Shown: positions 36,000 to 46,083 of the stretch, piece by piece | Layout of the letters: each line of letters starts with the position of its first letter | Numbering within the stretch: the first letter of the stretch is position 1 | From: Leucocoprinus leucothites | Taxonomy: Eukaryota; Basidiomycota; Agaricomycetes; Agaricales; Agaricaceae | Assembly: GCA_013368445.1 (NCBI GenBank) | Contig: JAACJO010000002.1 | Span: 2,604,001 to 2,668,000 of the forward strand | Direction of reading: 5' to 3' | Length of the DNA stretch: 64,000 bases | Translations under genes and position numbers: made by a program | Notes under the pieces: model-generated | Databases searched by the model: none | Told to the model about the DNA's origin: nothing | What the model saw: the letters and a program-made list of their open reading frames with translations, nothing else

Positions 36000-36855
36000 C
36001 GGCCTGGTACACGGACGATGTCCAGGATCGGTGGAGATAGTGCTACATCGAATACTACCACCTCGAGCACGTCTCCTCCACGTCCAAGGACTCCGGACGT
36101 ATTCACTTCTTTTTTTAATCGTCGACCTTCCACCCCCGCACCTGCACCTGTACCCGCAGCAGCACTGCAGTCCGTATTGGCGGCTGCGGCTTCTCTAATA
36201 ACTAATGCAATCTCTTGGCGCTGGTGGTAGTAGCGGTATAGGAGGGGGGTCCACATGCAGTGGTTGAAGTATACGCAATGGCGGAACAAGAAAGATTGTG
36301 AGACAGGGCATAGGCAGAGTGTACGACGTGTGGTTAAGCCCTCGTTAAATCCCTTGCTGTTGCCTTTACTCGCTCCCGATGATGAGGTAGAGGTGTATGT
36401 ACCAAGATGGGTATTAGATCGCGTTTTTGGGTTTTGTAAACCTTGGTTCCTGTTTTTTTTTTTCGTGCGCCAAAGACGATTTCGTCTTCCAAGTCCACAG
36501 CGGCCGCTAGTGGATGTGGAAGCGATGACGATGGCGAGCATTGAGCGCGAGGGATGAGGATCCCCGGTATCCAAATCTACTCTCCCTACCACCCCGCACT
36601 CGCACACTCACATCACCTAAATGCAAAAACGCTGGCGCCAGCGTAGGCTGGTTCAGCGGTAGTGCAACTATTACATTGAGTATAAAGCGTTTGCGTGCTC
36701 GGGAAAAGGAGAGGGAACGGTAGAAGGAGAAGAGTGTATCGTGGACTGCCAGTGGGGTTGCGAGTGCTGGCGTGCTTGCTGGAGGGTATGTAGTCGTTTA
36801 TTTGTTTCGCATCCCCGCAAGCGCGTTTGGGAGAGCCGTACGGGGCGTAAGTATG
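36000..36855 (+). pseudogene. Decayed VPS9 gene tail, unit B
   Basis: Degenerate copy of the 3' part of the VPS9-domain gene, best preserved at 38703-40672. Anchor matches: GCGAGCATTGAGCGCGAGGG against the VPS9 text at about 39760, GTATCCAAATCTACTC against 39791, ACGCTGGCGCCAGCG against 39862, and GCTGGCGTGCTTGCTGG against 40139. Many indels and stops remove any coding value. The 5' part (GGDSATSNTTTSSTSP, RRPSTPAPAPVPAAALQS) is shared with 51850-52060 and may be another decayed exon. Confidence 0.6.
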
Positions 36856-36859
36856 GCCG

Positions 36860-37110
36860 TTCTCGCTAGTGGATATGCTGGTTCTTAATCAGCTATCACT
36901 GCTACTACCGCAACGATGGAACGAACTCACATCACTCCAGTTCCTACAAGCCCACCTCGTCACAGTTAGTCAAGGATGTCCGAAGTTGTACATCTTGTTT
37001 CGATTTGGTTGCATGCGTAGATATACATTGTTGAGTCGATCGTGCGAGGGCGGCTGTCTTGTTAGGACCTGCGTGTAATGCAGCTTCTGTATCGGAAAGG
37101 GCCCGGTTTG
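36860..37110 (+). repeat. R block, copy 3
   Basis: Near-identical to 52680-52930, from CCGTTCTCGCTAGTGGATAT through GTTGAGTCGATCGTGCGAGG to GCAGCTTCTGTATCG. More distant to 44050-44330. No gene recognised. Confidence 0.65.
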
Positions 37111-37530
37111 CTTCCACGGATGATTGAGACTTTGAGGAAGCCTATGTTGCCAAATTGCGGCTCGAGAGCCCCCCACCGTTCTCTGCAGAGAAGGAGATGA
37201 CACCTTGAAGAAGACACTCTGAGTTGTACAGGGAAAAGAACAGAAGGTAGCAGAGTGCTGGTTTTAGTCCCATATGAACGTAGAGTACAGCGTTGCCGCC
37301 AAAGACCGGATATCATTCCACGAGTGGCCAAGAAAAAACATTAACCTCGGTGTTGGAGCGCGCACTTCACCAGAAATAGCTGGCCATCTTGACGATGGGA
37401 TGTCGAGGATATCGCATCGGATGAAATCTCCGTCGGCATTTGTTTGGTCGTGTTATACCGGGGAGCTGAGTCTTTGGATATGAGCTCTCAAGATCTCATG
37501 TTCAATCCTCGACAATACGTGATTCGTAGC
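37111..37530 (+). repeat. Duplicated 5' flank of gene X, unit B
   Basis: Matches 52930-53315, sharing TGCTGGTTTTAGTCCCA, GTAGAGTACAGC, GCCGCCAAAGACCGG and CCAAGAAAAAACATTAACCT-like text. It ends with a short scrap of gene X exon 1 (ATGTTCAATCCTCGACAATA at about 37500) before unit C begins. So only about 20 codons of X were carried along. Confidence 0.6.
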
Positions 37531-37663
37531 CTCCCTGCATCAAGTCATAAGCACGTGCTGGGATACTAGTTCAAGATGAAACGTGACTGAATGGCTAATA
37601 TTAGTCGAGCCTTCACCCAACAGCTATCCTTGAACCATTATGGTGCGTGTTTTTTCTACTTCA

Positions 37664-38702
37664 ATGAACGACGAGCAACTGCCTTACACCACAAAGGATT
37701 GGCTCCATAGTAAAGTGAAGCCCTCAAAGGGCACTTCCAGTACCTCCTCCGGCAGGAAATCAAGTATGTACTCTTCCTCATCCCCTTAGCCACCCATTCT
37801 CACAATTGGAAATAGTGCAACCGAAGAGCCATCGTGCTCTTGAAATTGTGTCGAAGAGCGTGGAAGTGGCTACTACAACCCAAACACAAGAACTCGTTGG
37901 AAACCGACACCGTGCGTAGCATTTCATTTATGATCTAGAAATACGCTGAGAAGTCTCTTTAATGCCAGAACATGTGCTCGATTCCTCTGCTCATGCGAGC
38001 GGTCTTCTGATCAATGAACGGGCTTCTAAGGTCACTGAGAGTCGGTGCTTTAGGAACTCGAGCTATGCTGAAGTCCAGACCGGGAACTCCGAACGAGCGA
38101 AGGGCACTGGCAGCACCAGTCTTTCCGTCTCCGGTGATTCCAGTGCGTCCATCTCAAGTGTCCTTTCTCTCTCTCTTTATTATTATTTCTTTAGCAAATA
38201 TCCATGCTTACAACTGGAGACAGTGCCGCGGGAGAACCACAGTTCTCCTCGTCCTCATGCAATGAACGGCGCAATGACCTCGACCAACCATATTCAAGAC
38301 GCCGGGAACAAAAATCGTATGTTATATTCATCTACAAGTCTTCGCATGCACCCTGAGATAAGCCTGTAATGTCAGAAAATGTGCCGACTTTCTTCTCGAA
38401 TGTAAGGGATCTTCAGATCAATAATTCAACGTTCATCGATGTCAATCCGGGTTCTAATACAGGAATATTAGCCTTTACCGAATCTCGGGGTACGTTCTGT
38501 GGTGATTATTGCAGAGCCCCTTTACTTATAGTCGTTATGATACCAGATGGCCAGAAGCTGAAGAGGGCACTCGTTGAAGGTCTCGAGTTTGTCCCTCTAG
38601 CAAAAGAATGTATGGCAGATACCCGTGTTGAGATTTTATCCGACATCGACGCCAGGATCCGCGACAACGAGGACAGCAATCTCATATGGGTCAAGGGCTT
38701 TC
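37664..38702 (+). pseudogene. NACHT NLR, copy 2, 5' fragment cut just before the P-loop
   Basis: This copy keeps the leader best. From ATG at 37664 it reads MNDEQLPYTTKDWLHSKVKP. A GT-AG intron follows, then SHRALEIVSKSVEVATTTQT and, after a further intron, EHVLDSSAHASGLL with a Ser/Thr-rich linker. Exons then follow with MTSTNHIQDAGNKN, VRDLQINNSTFIDVNPGSN and FVPLAKECMADTRVEILSDI. The text stops matching the other copies right after NLIWVKGF, that is at the residue before PGVGKS. No Walker motifs or WD40 repeats remain, so it cannot work as an NTPase. The downstream sequence is the VPS9 fragment, in another frame. Confidence 0.75.
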
Positions 38703-40672
38703 CGAACCCACGCCAGACATCACATCCACCACCACAAAGACACATAAGCCGACCCCAGTATCCTCCGACGTACTCCTCCCTATGCTCATATTTAGCACCG
38801 TCAAGTCCAATCCTCCGCATCTCGTTTCACATTTATTGTTTTTGCAGAGATTTCGTCATCGAAATGCTTATGCAAATGCGGGAAATGAGAGTGAAGGTGG
38901 GGAGGAGAGTTTTTGTTTGATTAATATGTTGGCTGTGGCTGAGTTTCTGGAGAATGTTGATTTGGCTGGATCGGGACTAGGAGGTGTTGCGAGTGGGACT
39001 GAAGTCAGGTATGTTCTTTACTTCCCGCAAGCCCATGTCCGCCCAGCTGATGATTTCCATTGATGTAGTGCGACAGAGCTTACCCCGATTATCACTCGAA
39101 GTGGTCCCCAAAAACCGACTACACCGACTCTTACACCAAAATCGTCTTTCAGCCTTCCTTTGCTTTCGAGCTCAGGTGGAGATAGAGGAGTTCAACTTCC
39201 AGGATCCTCCTTCTTGCGTGGAAAAGTAGAACAACAAGTCGACGCTATAGCCGGCTCAGCGAATAAAGTCATTTTGGGAGTCGTAGACTCCTCATTCGGA
39301 ATCTTACGCTCGTTCTTACCACAGAACCATCCCGATAACGTGTCTTCTATCCCCGCCGATGCTGTTGCTTCTTCGGTGGTAAACGGAAGTGTTAGTGGTA
39401 TGGGCATCACACCTACGACAGCGAAACCTGGGCAAGGAGGGTTTGGACTGTTGAAACGAGAAACGAGTAGTGGCGGTGTGTTCTCGATTGCGAGCATTGC
39501 GGCTTCGATACCCTCTATCTCATCGAGGAACAGTAATAAGGCGCAGGGAGGGGAAGAAGGGCAGCAGCTAGTTACTGTTAGTTCAAGACCTGGGAGTATC
39601 AAGTCGTTCAGGTCAGGGAGAGGTGGTGGTGAACATGAGAATGAGGAAGAAATCGATGAGGAAGACGAGGAAGATAGTGACGAGGATAGTGACGAGGATG
39701 ATACAAGTGGGAGTAATGGCGAGACAGGAAGTGAAGAGGAAGGCATTGACAGCGACGTCGAGCATCGAGCGGGGGGAGTGGATATCCCGGGTATCCAAAT
39801 CAACTCCCCTCATTGCCACGCTCACCCATATGCCAACTCGAATTCCAGTATATCCAAACACGCCAGCGCCAGCGCAGGCTCATTCGGTGGTAATGCAACG
39901 GACACGAGGAGCATAAGGAGTTTTGAGAGTATGCTGAGCGATGATAAGAAACGGAGACAGCAGGAGAAGAAGCTGAAGAAGTTGGCGAAGGAGAGTGAGA
40001 AGGAGAGGAGGAGGGAGGAGAAGGCCCTGCGTGCTAGAGAGAAGGAGATGAGGAGGGGAAAGGAAAGAACGTGTCGTCGACTGCCAGCAAAGCTTCGAGT
40101 ACCCCGAGGAAGAGTTTGACGGATCGTTTAGCGAGCGTTGGCGCGCTTGCTGGGGTAAAGGTACGCATATAGTCACTTGAATGTTAATACATGCGTGAAA
40201 TTAACTCGAGGTTTCATTTTTCTAGGATTCACCACCGGATTCACGTCGCTCATCATTACTTCCACTCGCAGCACCTGTACCCACCGTATCAGACACCTCT
40301 TCAAATCACCAACAACCCTCGGAACAGTACATGCAACATGGTACATCTCCATCGTCATCACGCGTGGCATCGCCCTCTCTGCCTCTCTCAAGGTCACCAT
40401 CACCATTGCCTTCAACTACCGTTTTACCCGGCTCTTCACTGGACGCCCCAAGTGCGATAACAAAGTCTACGCTGGCATCCACCGCTGCTCCAGTGAGGGT
40501 GCCGCGGCTGAATGTTGATGGTGGTGTCAGGTTGCCGTTGCCGCAGCCGACCAAGAGGTTTATAGAGTGTGCCAGTGTGGATGAGCTGAGTATTGGCGAG
40601 GTTAGAGAGCTGCTGAGTGAGTATAGGAGGTTGGTGGAAGGAGTGAGGGAGTTAGATGGGTTTAGCGTTTGA
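38703..40672 (+). pseudogene. VPS9-domain (Rab5 GEF) gene, 3' two-thirds, one frameshift
   Basis: VPS9 domains activate Rab5-type GTPases in endosome traffic. The fragment starts abruptly in the VPS9 domain: TPDITSTTTKTHKPTPVSSD, VLLPMLIFSTVKSNPPHLVS, HLLFLQRFRHRN, EESFCLINMLAVAEFLENVD. After an intron (about 39008-39066) the tail follows: DAIAGSANKVILGVVDSSFG, an acidic stretch (about 39640-39730), a coiled-coil-like Lys/Glu/Arg segment and, after a second intron (about 40161-40225), the C-terminus CASVDELSIGEVRELLSEYR ending with TGA at 40670-40672. The N-terminal half of the gene is missing. One base is lost in an A/G run near 40065-40072: the frame must shift to continue from RGKE into NVSSTASKASSTPRKSL. 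Truncated plus shifted, this is a pseudogene, but it is young because most of the frame is clean. Confidence 0.8.
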
Positions 40673-41450
40673 GCGGGTGAGAGTCCGTTGTGCAAATGAT
40701 TTGCCGAAATGTCTCCTCGGATATGTTTTTGTTTTTGGTTCGGCCTGGTATACCCCCTTTTCGCATCATTGTTGGATGGATTGGTATGATATTATATTTC
40801 TGTGGACTATAGTTGGAATGGTGGAATTTGACTAACCTGATTTCGGCTTAGCTTTTCTGCTGGGTACATAACTCAGGCGATTTTTATCATAGGTATTGCG
40901 TTATCCTCGGTTTCGGAAGAGCTAATCTTCCATCTTCCAGACGATCCCTTGGTATGGAATATGTACAATACTTCAGCTACTTTCGGCGTCATCGGCCAAT
41001 TTTTTCTCACTGTTCGCCTGGCTGGAGATTTACGTTCTATTCTATTCTAAAACATGTTTGAAACTGCTCGTGGTGCTATCTAGCCAAGGCCATCTGCCGC
41101 GAAATTGTGGATGGTATAAATCCTTGTCAGATGGGACTCAGGGGCGGTTTGGGCTTAAACATACAAAGGAGTCAAACAGGTAGACAGATACGTGAGTTTT
41201 ATTGTCACCGTGTCCCGTCCCCAAGGACGAACTATGAATACGGCGTAGTGGACAGCAATAACTTCCGTGATGTGGTTGAGTAACTGAGTCGCAGTGGTGG
41301 ATGATTGCGAATTCATGCAGGCGGTGATATCTTGGTGTTGATCGCTCTGTTACAATTTGGGCACCACCAGATCGCAAATCGGTAAGTTATTGAACAGCGG
41401 CTGAGTCAATGCGTGCGGGCCCAGCTCTATCTATCACGTGGCTGACTGTA
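40673..41450. other. Unique spacer between VPS9 fragment and 7TM gene
   Basis: No match seen to the other units and no gene recognised. Confidence 0.4.
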
Positions 41451-42821
41451 TTAAACACTACAGTTTACAGTAGTGAAAACCATAGTTGATGGCCTATTCT
41501 CCAACCTCAGGGTCGTCCCTACGTCCCGTATTTGCAGCCCTAATCCCGTGTGGACGATGATTAGCATTGGGGCAATGATCTGTGAATAATATCAATGTCA
41601 ATTCATGGCAAGTTGAAAAGTGGATTCTACGAACTGCTACTTGCGACAACGCAATGTCAAGAACAAATAGATGAATTCCAATCTTGCACAAGGAATTAAA
41701 TGAGAGCGTCAATGAATAAACAACTTAAGCACACGTACTTCACTGAGAATTTGATATACTAAGATGTACATAGCGTATATGGCACCAGTTTCAATACTAT
41801 TTGGTTATAGCCTGGTATTTAAGCGGCTATCGCCAGAATTGAAAGGGGAATACACGCACGTTATTGCAATGACGGAGTAATGCTTCTTTGCGAAATCGTG
41901 ACCAAGTGATACTCGAACTTGACGTGCCATCCACCAGATGCGGGTCGCTGAGGCAATTAGTATGACGAGAAACTTTTGGCCAATGAAAGATATGTTTACC
42001 CGTCAGAGTGGTGATCGAGACGTTCAGTGAAAGCGCAAGCCACAGGAAAATGTGCTCTTTCGAGGATCGCACCTCGTCAGCGTGACCTGGCATGAAGATG
42101 GCTCCGTAAACTACAGATAAGGGTTGAGTCATGGGTCTCTACACGACTTGTGGCCAACTCACTAGTTGTGGTGAGTAACAGTGCACATGGCACGGCAATT
42201 GCGTAGAGAGACCGGGACCAAACGGCATAACACCGATATATCTGAAAGTGATCATTACTTGACTTTCGCTCTTGCTCCACTTGTCTACACACCAGTAGCG
42301 TATCTGCAATCACACTGTATTACCCATCAGATGGAAAATTGACAAGAGAAAAACGAGTCTTACTTGCTCACAAATATGAGTGTATGCTTAGCTCGAATCA
42401 AAGCCGATCCCCTAACATCCCCACCCGGAATCAAATCATGGAAAATAATGTAAATGCTTAGGCTTATGGTGCTTGTTGCCACAAGAAACATAACCATTGC
42501 CGGGACTAGCAGAGCCCGCCTTGGACCGCTTTTGTTCCTACCCGATAGAATAAACACAGCCGTGAAAAAGAGTAGACTATTGATCCCTATGACATTGGTT
42601 TACGGACGACAAGCTTGCGACGAAAAGGAAGGACATACCGTATAGAAAAATCTCGAACTCCGAAGCCAAACCAGGTCAATGGTGGAATGTTGTGCTATAC
42701 ACGAGCTCACCATATATCCCGAAAGGTAGGCAGGAAAGTTTGGATCAAGCTGATCGGTCATCATTGGTGCGTCATTTCTGGTCCCAAAGGGGTGGCAATC
42801 CTGCTGGGAGCTCAACGACAT
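41451..42821 (-). CDS. 7TM-type fungal membrane protein with RIWWMARQ motif
   Basis: Polytopic membrane protein of a large Agaricomycete family without known function. About ten exons give roughly 320 residues. The order is an extracellular start (MSLSSQQDCHPFGTR), FEIFLYGINSLLFFTAVFIL, VPAMVMFLVATSTISLSIYI, VIADTLLIYRCYAVW, LYAIAVPCALLLTTIYGAI, HIFLWLALSLNVSITTLTAT, then the signature RIWWMARQVRVSLG and IETGAIYAMYILVYQIL. The end is IIAPMLIIVHTGLGLQ and a hydrophilic tail with TAA at 41451-41453. Every intron joins in phase and no stop interrupts the frame, so the gene is intact. It sits inside the duplicated NLR block but has no copy there, so it may have been trapped or inserted between units. 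The Met at 42821 is chosen from the TATA spacing; the Met at about 42768 is an alternative. Confidence 0.85.
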
Positions 42822-42905
42822 CGTGGAAAATCCATGTGAACTTGGGAGAGGAACGAAGTAAGTAGGATGAAAGGACTGGGCAAAGTCCCATATGACCATG
42901 GGTAG

Positions 42906-42913
42906 TATTTATA
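42906..42913 (-). promoter_or_regulatory. Probable TATA box of the 7TM gene
   Basis: TATAAATA on the minus strand, 85 bp upstream of the ATG at 42821. This is normal spacing for a fungal promoter and supports that start. Confidence 0.5.
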
Positions 42914-43285
42914 CTTCAATGTACCTGAATGTACCTGTATGCAGGATCGGCATTGCGTGGGTCTTTTGTGAATACTACTTACAGCCAAGTCTGTCTTAAC
43001 TGATAGGCATCCGTCACGCCCCGGAGCTATCAGTTTTAACGGGTATCAGTTTTGAAAAAAAAAAAGGGAATATATTATGTAATATTTTTACAACCTATCA
43101 AAATCATAAGCGAGGATGTTCCTAAGTGAAGAAACCATATCATTCAAAAGCTCTTGAACAGAGCTGATAGATCGGAGACTCTGTTGAGTACTCTCTACAT
43201 CACCAAAATATTTTGTCACTTATTCAGAACTTAGGTCACTTATGAATATGCCTAAGGGTAAGTTCAGGTAAGTTGTCCTAAGCGG
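42914..43285. other. Spacer, no gene seen
   Basis: AT-rich, with a run of 11 A near 43055-43065. No gene or match to the duplicated units is recognised. Confidence 0.4.
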
Positions 43286-43289
43286 TGGG

Positions 43290-43530
43290 TGGGCAATTTT
43301 GGGGAGTATTGAGGGTGAAAGTGAGACTGGGGAGGTGCGGACAGAGGTTTGGAGTGCAATGAGCAGCGGGAAGGTGTGTGTTATCATTGTGATAGCGGAT
43401 TATAGATGTTGAGAGCGTATTGCAGGTGGTTTGCTGTTGCCTATGGAGCCACTCTTGCCTGGGGAAATACTTACGCCAGGGTTTTAAATATCATGTTGCG
43501 TTTTGTGGATCCAATTCGTCCTTGGGCTCA
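43290..43530 (+). repeat. Post-NACHT spacer scrap, unit D
   Basis: Diverged match to 35440-35670 and 51290-51515, sharing GAGACTGGGGAGGTG-like text, ATTATAGATGTTGAGAG, GTTGCCTATGGAGCCA and CATGTTGCGTTTTG. It shows that a further unit lost its NACHT gene completely. Confidence 0.55.
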
Positions 43531-43534
43531 TTAA

Positions 43535-44000
43535 GTTCATTGCTGCCGCCTTTGATTATCCTATAGATGAAGTGGAGGTGGATATACCGGGATGGGAATT
43601 CTCGAGCTTTGTGAACCTCAGTTCCCGTTCGTTCCTACGCCAATGACGATTTCATATTCCAGGCTCACAGCGACTACTAGTAGAGGTAAGGACGACAGCG
43701 ACAGCGAGCATAGAGCATGAAGGGCGGATATTCCCTGTATTCAAATATACTCTCCCTATGGCCACGCACAGGCACGCGCATATCGTCCAAATGCCAGCTC
43801 AAATTCCAGCATATGCAAACAGGCCAGCGCCAGGGCAGGGTCGTTGAGCGGTGGTGAAACAGACGGAAAGCGTATATCGTGGAATGCTAGTGGAGTTGTG
43901 AGTACCGGAGCATCTGTTGAAGGGGTAAAGGTACATATGTAGTCATTTCGATCTTGATATATTAACTTCACCTGAAGATCGTTTCATTTGTTTCACGTTC
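43535..44000 (+). pseudogene. Decayed VPS9 gene tail, unit D
   Basis: Matches the VPS9 fragment: GACAGCGACAGCGAGCATAG against 39748, ATATTCCCTGTATTCAAA against 39782, and CAAATTCCAGCATATGCAAA against 39838, then GCCAGCGCCAGGGCAGG against 39863. It is followed by intron-like text with TTCACCTGAAGATCG, also found in unit A. Indels destroy the frame. Confidence 0.6.
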
Positions 44001-44049
44001 CCGCAAGACGGCGCAATTTAGATTTAGGAGAGTCGTACGGGCGTATGGT

Positions 44050-44330
44050 CGTGATTGCCGGTGGAGATGCTAGTTCTTGGTCAGGTATCACTGCTACCGC
44101 CGCAACGATAGATAACGAACCCACATGAGCCCAGCCCCCACAAGCCCATCCCACCACAGCCGATCAAGGCTGCCAATGTGGCTGAACTCGCACATCCCGT
44201 CCCGAACTGGTTGTATGCTGGTGCATATCGTCGAAGCGACCGTGAAAGGGCGACAGTCCTGCTATCACACGGTACAATGCAGCTCCCGTATCGCCCGCCC
44301 TGAAGAGGAGTGAGCCTGCGGTATGCATGT
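44050..44330 (+). repeat. R block, copy 4
   Basis: Moderately diverged from copies 3 and 5. Shared text includes GGAGATGCTAGTTCTTGGTC-like sequence, TATCACTGCTACCGCCGCAA and CAATGCAGCTCCCGTATCG. The ATATTGACTTGAC end is shared with copy 2. Confidence 0.55.
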
Positions 44331-44399
44331 GTATATTGACTTGACCGATATCGGCCGAAACACAAGCACCTAAGCTAGCGATGCTTTTGTTTTTTTTTT

Positions 44400-44915
44400 G
44401 ATTCCACGGATGATTGAGACTCTGAGAAAGGCTATGTTGCAAATCCTGGTCATATTTATCACCAGGGGAGGAGATGTGTTGAGTTGCGCAGATAGAGTGA
44501 TAGAAGGTAACATGAGTCCTTCTCGCAGGCCCACATAAACGTGAGTATCGAAGAAAGCCTATAGCGTTGTCGCCAAAGACCACACAACATTCCAAGAGTG
44601 GCCAAAGAAATTACGTCTCCCAGTTTCCTTTTATGAGCTTCAGAGCGTTGGATAAGCCATGACTCGGGATAATTAGGTGGAACTGGGGAAGCCGCGTAGA
44701 TGAAGAAACTGGCAGGCGGTTTGTTGGCGAATAGGTGGAATTCTGCTTCCGCTGAGAAATAGCTGATGCCAAGTTGGAGAGTGCACTCCTGCCGAGAAAG
44801 CACGTCCTGACAATGAGCTCATCAACATTGCGGTCAAGGATCGCGGTTGAAATCTCCGTCGTCATTTGTTTGGTTGTGTTGTACCGGGCTCGTAGATTGA
44901 GCGAAATGAGCTCTC
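44400..44915 (+). repeat. Duplicated 5' flank of gene X, unit D
   Basis: Diverged match to 52930-53299: GCGTTGTCGCCAAAGACC, CATTCCAAGAGTGGCC and the GAAATCTCC..CGTCATTTGTTTGG stretch. It carries an extra segment at about 44620-44820 that is absent from the other copies. Confidence 0.5.
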
Positions 44916-45151
44916 ATGTTCAATCCTCGACAATACGGGACTGCAGCTTTCTCTCGTCGCCAAACCGCTTCATCAAGAAGATTTACGGTGCAATGACTTC
45001 ACTAGTAATGTGCGGAGGCCAGCGTGGTCGCCAAAGATAGCGCCGACGAGACCTAACACGAATCGTGGTCGGAGGTTGAGTAGTCGTGGAAAGGACCTGG
45101 TTCGCATATCACGGACGAAGTCTATGCGCAACAGAGGAAACTATAAATATG
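44916..45151 (+). pseudogene. Gene X exon 1, broken copy
   Basis: Full-length copy of exon 1 of the gene at 53300-55649. It starts at the same ATG (ATGTTCAATCCTCGACAATA) and ends at a GT donor at 45152. A 2-nt loss after the ninth codon shifts the frame relative to the parent, so the reading ends early. No further X exons follow; the sequence passes into the NACHT leader of unit E instead. Confidence 0.7.
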
Positions 45152-46083
45152 GTACGTACAATCACAGCACCAGACACTGATTTCCTGGTCCGGGCTTTCG
45201 CTCTTCTTTCTTACGTCTTATCTCTTTCTATTCATCAGATGCCGTACCAGCATTCAAAGCTTCAACGCTTCAACGCTTCCCTACCCCAGGCTATCTTTGA
45301 ACTGGAAAACGACAAATATATCGCCCGACCCATATCATACCCACGTCTTCGATATCGTAGTCTCCCTGCATCAAGCACGTGCTGGGATGCTGGTTCGAGA
45401 GGAAACGTGACTCAACAGCTAATGTTAGTCGAACCTTCAGTGTTCACTCAACAGCCATTCTTGAACCATTATGGTGCGTATTTTTCCTGCTTTAAACGAC
45501 GAGCAACTGCCTTACACCACAAAGGATTGGCTCCGTAGTAAAGTGAAGCCCTCAAGGGGCACTGCCAGTACCTCCTCTGGCAGGAAATCAAGTATGCACT
45601 CTTCCTCATCTCCTTAGCCACCCGTTCTCACAATTGGAAATAGTGCGACTGAAAAGCCATCGTGCTCCTGAAGATGTGTCGAAGAGCGTGGAAGTGGCTA
45701 CTACAGCCCAAACACAAGAACCTGCTGGAAATCGACGTCGTACGCAGGACTTCATCTATGATCTGGAAGGATGCTGAAATATCTCTGATGCCAGAACATG
45801 TGCTTGGTTCCTCCGCTAACGCGGGCGGTCCCCAGGCCAATGAACAAGCTGCTCAAGGCACACAGATTCAGTGCTTTAAGGACTCAAATTATAATGAAAG
45901 CCAGACCAGGAGCTCCGAACAAGCTAAGGATACTGGCAGCACCAGTGTTTCCGTCTCCAGTGATCCCAGTGCGTCCATCTCAAGAATCCTCACCCTGTTG
46001 TCTGCGAATATTCATACTTACAATTGGAGACAGTGCCACAGGAGAGCCTCGGTTCTTCTCGCCCCCACACAATAAACAACGCA
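45152..46083 (+). other. Leader region of the intact NACHT-WD40 gene, with decayed leader exons
   Basis: Matches 37530-38270 of unit C throughout. The leader exon with QLPYTTKDWLRSKVKPS (about 45500-45592) has lost the ATG that unit C has. The exon with EHVLGSSANAGGPQ and the Ser/Thr linker is open, but its donor changed from AAGTGTCC to AAGAATCC and the frame stops at 46073-46075. If these exons were once part of the gene, translation now most likely begins at 46084. Confidence 0.5.

Noticed and set aside
38369..38920. A NACHT-VPS9 fusion protein
   Set aside because: The two parts are in different reading frames at the junction (about 38702) and no splice site bridges them, so no fusion product is expected.
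39192..39861. Minus-strand frames opposite the VPS9 acidic region, Ser-rich
   Set aside because: Antisense of GAG/GAT-rich codons of the acidic stretch, not a gene.
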